Below, piece after piece: positions 61,885-64,000 of a stretch of 64,000 nt of DNA. The first letter of the stretch is position 1; every line of letters starts with the position of its first letter. Both the position numbers and the translations under genes were made by a program. Source of the DNA: Flavobacterium magnum (GTDB taxonomy: Bacteria; Bacteroidota; Bacteroidia; Flavobacteriales; Flavobacteriaceae); NCBI RefSeq assembly GCF_003055625.1, contig NZ_CP028811.1, forward strand, positions 3,348,001 through 3,412,000, written 5' to 3'. Below the pieces are notes generated by a model, which was given only the letters and a program-made list of their open reading frames with translations, did not search any database and had not been told where the DNA came from.

Positions 61885-63261
61885 ATGATCCGAAAACTGT
61901 ATTTACTTCCGCTGTTGTCTGTAGCCCTGTTCTCCTGTGCCGAAGATCAGGACAATGGATATGAAGATATCGATTTGTCTGAACGCATCAATGCGGGCGG
62001 GGAAACGACTATTTTTTCCACCACGACAAATTCGTTCAGCAGCCCCGCACCTAACCTTTCGGCGGCGGAAACTGACAATCATTTTGTAGGCGATTTGCTT
62101 TTCGAAGCCAGTTTTGTTACCGCTCCCGCACAGGTCAACCCCGGCCTGGGAAGCATCTACAACAACGCGTCGTGCATCAATTGCCACCCCCGTGACGGAC
62201 GGGCCAGACATCCGACCAACGTCAACTCGGCCAATGGGCTGCTCATAAGGGCGAGCCTTTTCGGTACTGACGAGCACGGAGGGCCTGTACCGGTTCCCGG
62301 ATTCGGCTTACAGATTCAGAATCGCGCCGTCAGCGGGTATGTGCCTGAAGCCGCCTACATGGCCTCTTACACCACCCAAACCGAAACTTTTGCGGATGGG
62401 ACGACGGTGACGCTAAGGAAGCCGAATATCATGCTCACCGACACTTACTTGCCGCTGCCACCAGGGGTGATGTTGTCAACCCGACTGGGGACGCCGATTT
62501 TCGGATTGGGACTGCTCGAGGAGATCCCGGAAGCGAACATCACCGCCAGACAGGACATCAACGACTCCGATGGCGATGGCATATCAGGTAAAGCCAACTT
62601 TGTATGGAATCCTTTCACGCACCAGACTGAACTCGGGCGTTTTGGATGGAAAGCGAATACCGCCAGTGTTATCGTACAATGTGCCGGAGCCTATGTGGAA
62701 GATATGGGCATTACAAATCCCATTTTTACTTTGGAATCCGGACATGGCCAGACCAACGGGGGCATCCCCGGCGCGACGCCGGAAGTCGACATGGAAACAC
62801 TCGAAAAAGTGGCGCTGTACTGTAAGACACTGGGTGTACCTGCGGCCAGGAATACAAACAAACCGGAGGTAAAAAACGGAGCCAAACTGTTTGAACAACT
62901 GGATTGCGCCAAATGCCACGTCCCGAAACAGGTGACCGGGAATGCCTCGGTGGCGGCATTGTCAAACCAGACCTTGTATCCTTACACCGACATGCTGCTG
63001 CATGACATGGGCGAAGGACTTGCGGATAACCGTCCGGATTTCATGGCTTCAGGAAGTGAATGGAAGACACGGCCGTTGTGGGGCATCGGACTGACAAATC
63101 TTGTTAACGGGCATACCGATTTCCTGCATGACGGGCGCGCAAGAAACATAGAGGAAGCCATCCTTTGGCATGGCGGAGAGGCCGAAAAGTCGAAAAACAA
63201 ATACAAAAACCTCAGCGCAAAACAGCGCAGCGATTTGTTGGAATTCATCAACTCATTATAA
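61885..63261 (+). CDS. di-heme c-type cytochrome lipoprotein (DUF1111/thiol oxidoreductase type)
   Basis: A 458-residue lipoprotein; lipobox FSC at residue 18. Two CxxCH heme-c motifs are seen, CINCHPRDGR near residue 97 and CAKCH near 345. The region between includes GFGLQIQNRAVSG, STRLGTPIFGLGLLEEIPEA and a FGWKANTASVIVQCAGAYVE segment typical of DUF1111 proteins, formerly called thiol oxidoreductases. They are di-heme electron carriers or peroxidase relatives in the periplasm or attached to the outer membrane. A terminator closes the operon. Confidence 0.92.
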   Translation: MIRKLYLLPLLSVALFSCAEDQDNGYEDIDLSERINAGGETTIFSTTTNSFSSPAPNLSAAETDNHFVGDLLFEASFVTAPAQVNPGLGSIYNNASCINCHPRDGRARHPTNVNSANGLLIRASLFGTDEHGGPVPVPGFGLQIQNRAVSGYVPEAAYMASYTTQTETFADGTTVTLRKPNIMLTDTYLPLPPGVMLSTRLGTPIFGLGLLEEIPEANITARQDINDSDGDGISGKANFVWNPFTHQTELGRFGWKANTASVIVQCAGAYVEDMGITNPIFTLESGHGQTNGGIPGATPEVDMETLEKVALYCKTLGVPAARNTNKPEVKNGAKLFEQLDCAKCHVPKQVTGNASVAALSNQTLYPYTDMLLHDMGEGLADNRPDFMASGSEWKTRPLWGIGLTNLVNGHTDFLHDGRARNIEEAILWHGGEAEKSKNKYKNLSAKQRSDLLEFINSL

Positions 63262-63265
63262 ACAG

Positions 63266-63291
63266 AAATCCGGTTCACGCCGGATTTTTTT
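63266..63291 (+). terminator. terminator of the porin-imelysin-di-heme operon
   Basis: Perfect 8-bp stem AAATCCGG/CCGGATTT with loop TTCACG, and a T-run after it. Confidence 0.92.
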
Positions 63292-63345
63292 ATGACTTAT
63301 CGTGATGGCCCCAAATTACGGGATCTTGAGTAGATGAAATCATAT

Positions 63346-63371
63346 AAAAAAATCCGGACGATACCGGATTT
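63346..63371 (-). terminator. terminator of the EF-hand protein gene
   Basis: On the minus strand 8-bp stem AAATCCGG/CCGGATTT, loop TATCGT, then a T-run. Stem is identical to that of the facing terminator 63266-63291. Confidence 0.92.
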
Positions 63372-63393
63372 CACTATGATTTATGACAGTCCG

Positions 63394-64000
63394 CTATTGG
63401 ACGGGATCGTAATTCTCGGGCTTCCATTCCTTAGCCATGAGATCTACGAAATGGTATTTTACAACATCGTCCTTATCAAATTCGCCGTTCTTGTTGGTGT
63501 CTTCTATAGTTCTGAAATACAGGCGGTTTTTAGATTCGACAACATTCCAGTCAATCAGTTCCTGAAAATCGCCGGACAATTTTGTAAACCTGGCCCCGCT
63601 GATTTCACTGATGTATAGCGTCTTAATGTCGCTCGCGTCAAGCCTGCCATCCTTGTTGGTGTCCATGTCGGATAACGAATACACCATGAGTTGCAGCTTT
63701 GATTTTAACGCTACCGTATTCAGGTAAGTGGCTGTCTGGATCGATACCGGGCGGGTGGTCAGCGGGCGGATTGCCGTAGAATCGATATGCTGGAACTTCA
63801 GGTTTTGCAAAAAGCCCGTGATTTCGAAAAGGTTGTAATTGGAAACTGAAAAACTTACGCGCTCTGCAGACGACGAATTGGCTGCCGCTTTTGATCTTCC
63901 TTCGTAAATCCTGTAGTCCCCGATCGGGTGGATCAGGTATTTGGTCCCTTCCATCTGTATCGGCAGGTCAGCGATCTTGATCTGGGAGGTATCCTGCCTG
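63394..64000 (-). CDS. protein with two EF-hand-like calcium loops (partial)
   Basis: Only the C-terminal 201 residues lie in the window; the frame is still open at 64000, so the true start is outside. Two DxDxDG-type calcium-binding loops are visible: DMDTNKDGRLDASD and DTNKNGEFDKDD, both followed by acidic helices. The rest is beta-like (LKSKLQLMVYSLS, NRLYFRTIE). The presence or absence of a signal peptide cannot be judged. It is convergent to the di-heme operon, and its own terminator is 23 bp after its stop. Name and function unknown. Confidence 0.75.
   Translation of the reverse strand, partial: RQDTSQIKIADLPIQMEGTKYLIHPIGDYRIYEGRSKAAANSSSAERVSFSVSNYNLFEITGFLQNLKFQHIDSTAIRPLTTRPVSIQTATYLNTVALKSKLQLMVYSLSDMDTNKDGRLDASDIKTLYISEISGARFTKLSGDFQELIDWNVVESKNRLYFRTIEDTNKNGEFDKDDVVKYHFVDLMAKEWKPENYDPVQ

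Noticed and set aside
63334..63618. Plus-strand open frame of 94 codons facing the EF-hand gene
   Set aside because: It lies over the terminator and the antisense strand of a better-supported coding region.
1..64000. Search for CRISPR arrays, rRNA, tRNA, phage and transposase genes
   Set aside because: No regularly spaced repeats, no rRNA-like stretches, no convincing cloverleafs and no recognisable mobile-element proteins were found by reading.

Overview
The window looks like a chromosomal segment of a Flavobacteriaceae bacterium, most likely Flavobacterium or a close relative. The clues are three proteins with C-terminal type IX secretion (T9SS) sorting domains, promoters of the Bacteroidota type (TTG then about 19 bases then TAnnTTTG), short 5' leaders, type B ribosomal protein L31, the order TPR - aroE - DUF349, and the grouping of ruvX, def, DUF5606 and mazG. 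GC looks high for the genus by eye (not computed). I see no rRNA, tRNA, CRISPR array, phage or transposase gene.

Layout. 1-3.5 kb: MoxR ATPase end, DUF58 protein, membrane protein, SpoU-type RNA methyltransferase. 3.5-10 kb: secreted serine hydrolase, RelA/SpoT ppGpp enzyme, YdeI-like protein, Fur regulator, purA. 10-13 kb (minus): T9SS RCC1 propeller, two SRPBCC proteins, DinB protein. 13-19.5 kb: GlxA-type AraC regulator, then on minus VOC protein, DUF4199 protein, membrane-bound LuxR regulator, two secreted unknowns and an exported alpha-amylase. 19.6-27.3 kb (plus): OstA/LptA-like protein, class III aminotransferase, TPR protein, aroE, DUF349 protein. 27.4-34.4 kb: amino acid permease, mazG, DUF5606, def, FUSC transporter on the opposite strand, ruvX, membrane protein. 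34.5-43.5 kb: PAS/GAF histidine kinase, a T9SS delta-60 protein bracketed by a 58-bp direct repeat, carB without its usual C-terminal regulatory domain, OmpA-like protein, rpmH (L34), small TPR membrane protein. 43.6-53 kb: redox-incomplete thioredoxin-fold protein, half-size TauE/SafE, lytic transglycosylase, alpha/beta hydrolase, pirin, acetyltransferase, mtaB, peptide-binding lipoprotein, GlmU-like protein, L31. 53.2-59.3 kb (plus): DUF4199, GT2 glycosyltransferase, phosphohexomutase, MsbA-type ABC exporter, a 59-residue membrane protein, DUF2971. 59.4-64 kb: a promoter-led operon of porin, imelysin lipoprotein and di-heme lipoprotein, then the end of an EF-hand-containing protein.

Most of the window is ordinary core genome: nucleotide, shikimate and ppGpp metabolism, translation, envelope biogenesis. 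The most unusual items are the 58-bp repeat pair around the delta-60 gene, related GC-rich intergenic repeats at 8.6 and 49.2 kb with a possible relative at 54.7 kb, two low-GC T9SS cargo genes that look recently acquired, the porin-imelysin-di-heme operon as a candidate metal/redox uptake module, a possibly leaderless fur transcript behind an ATTATCAA repeat, and tandem SRPBCC paralogues sharing a CYxxC motif. I find no clearly new defence or mobile system.
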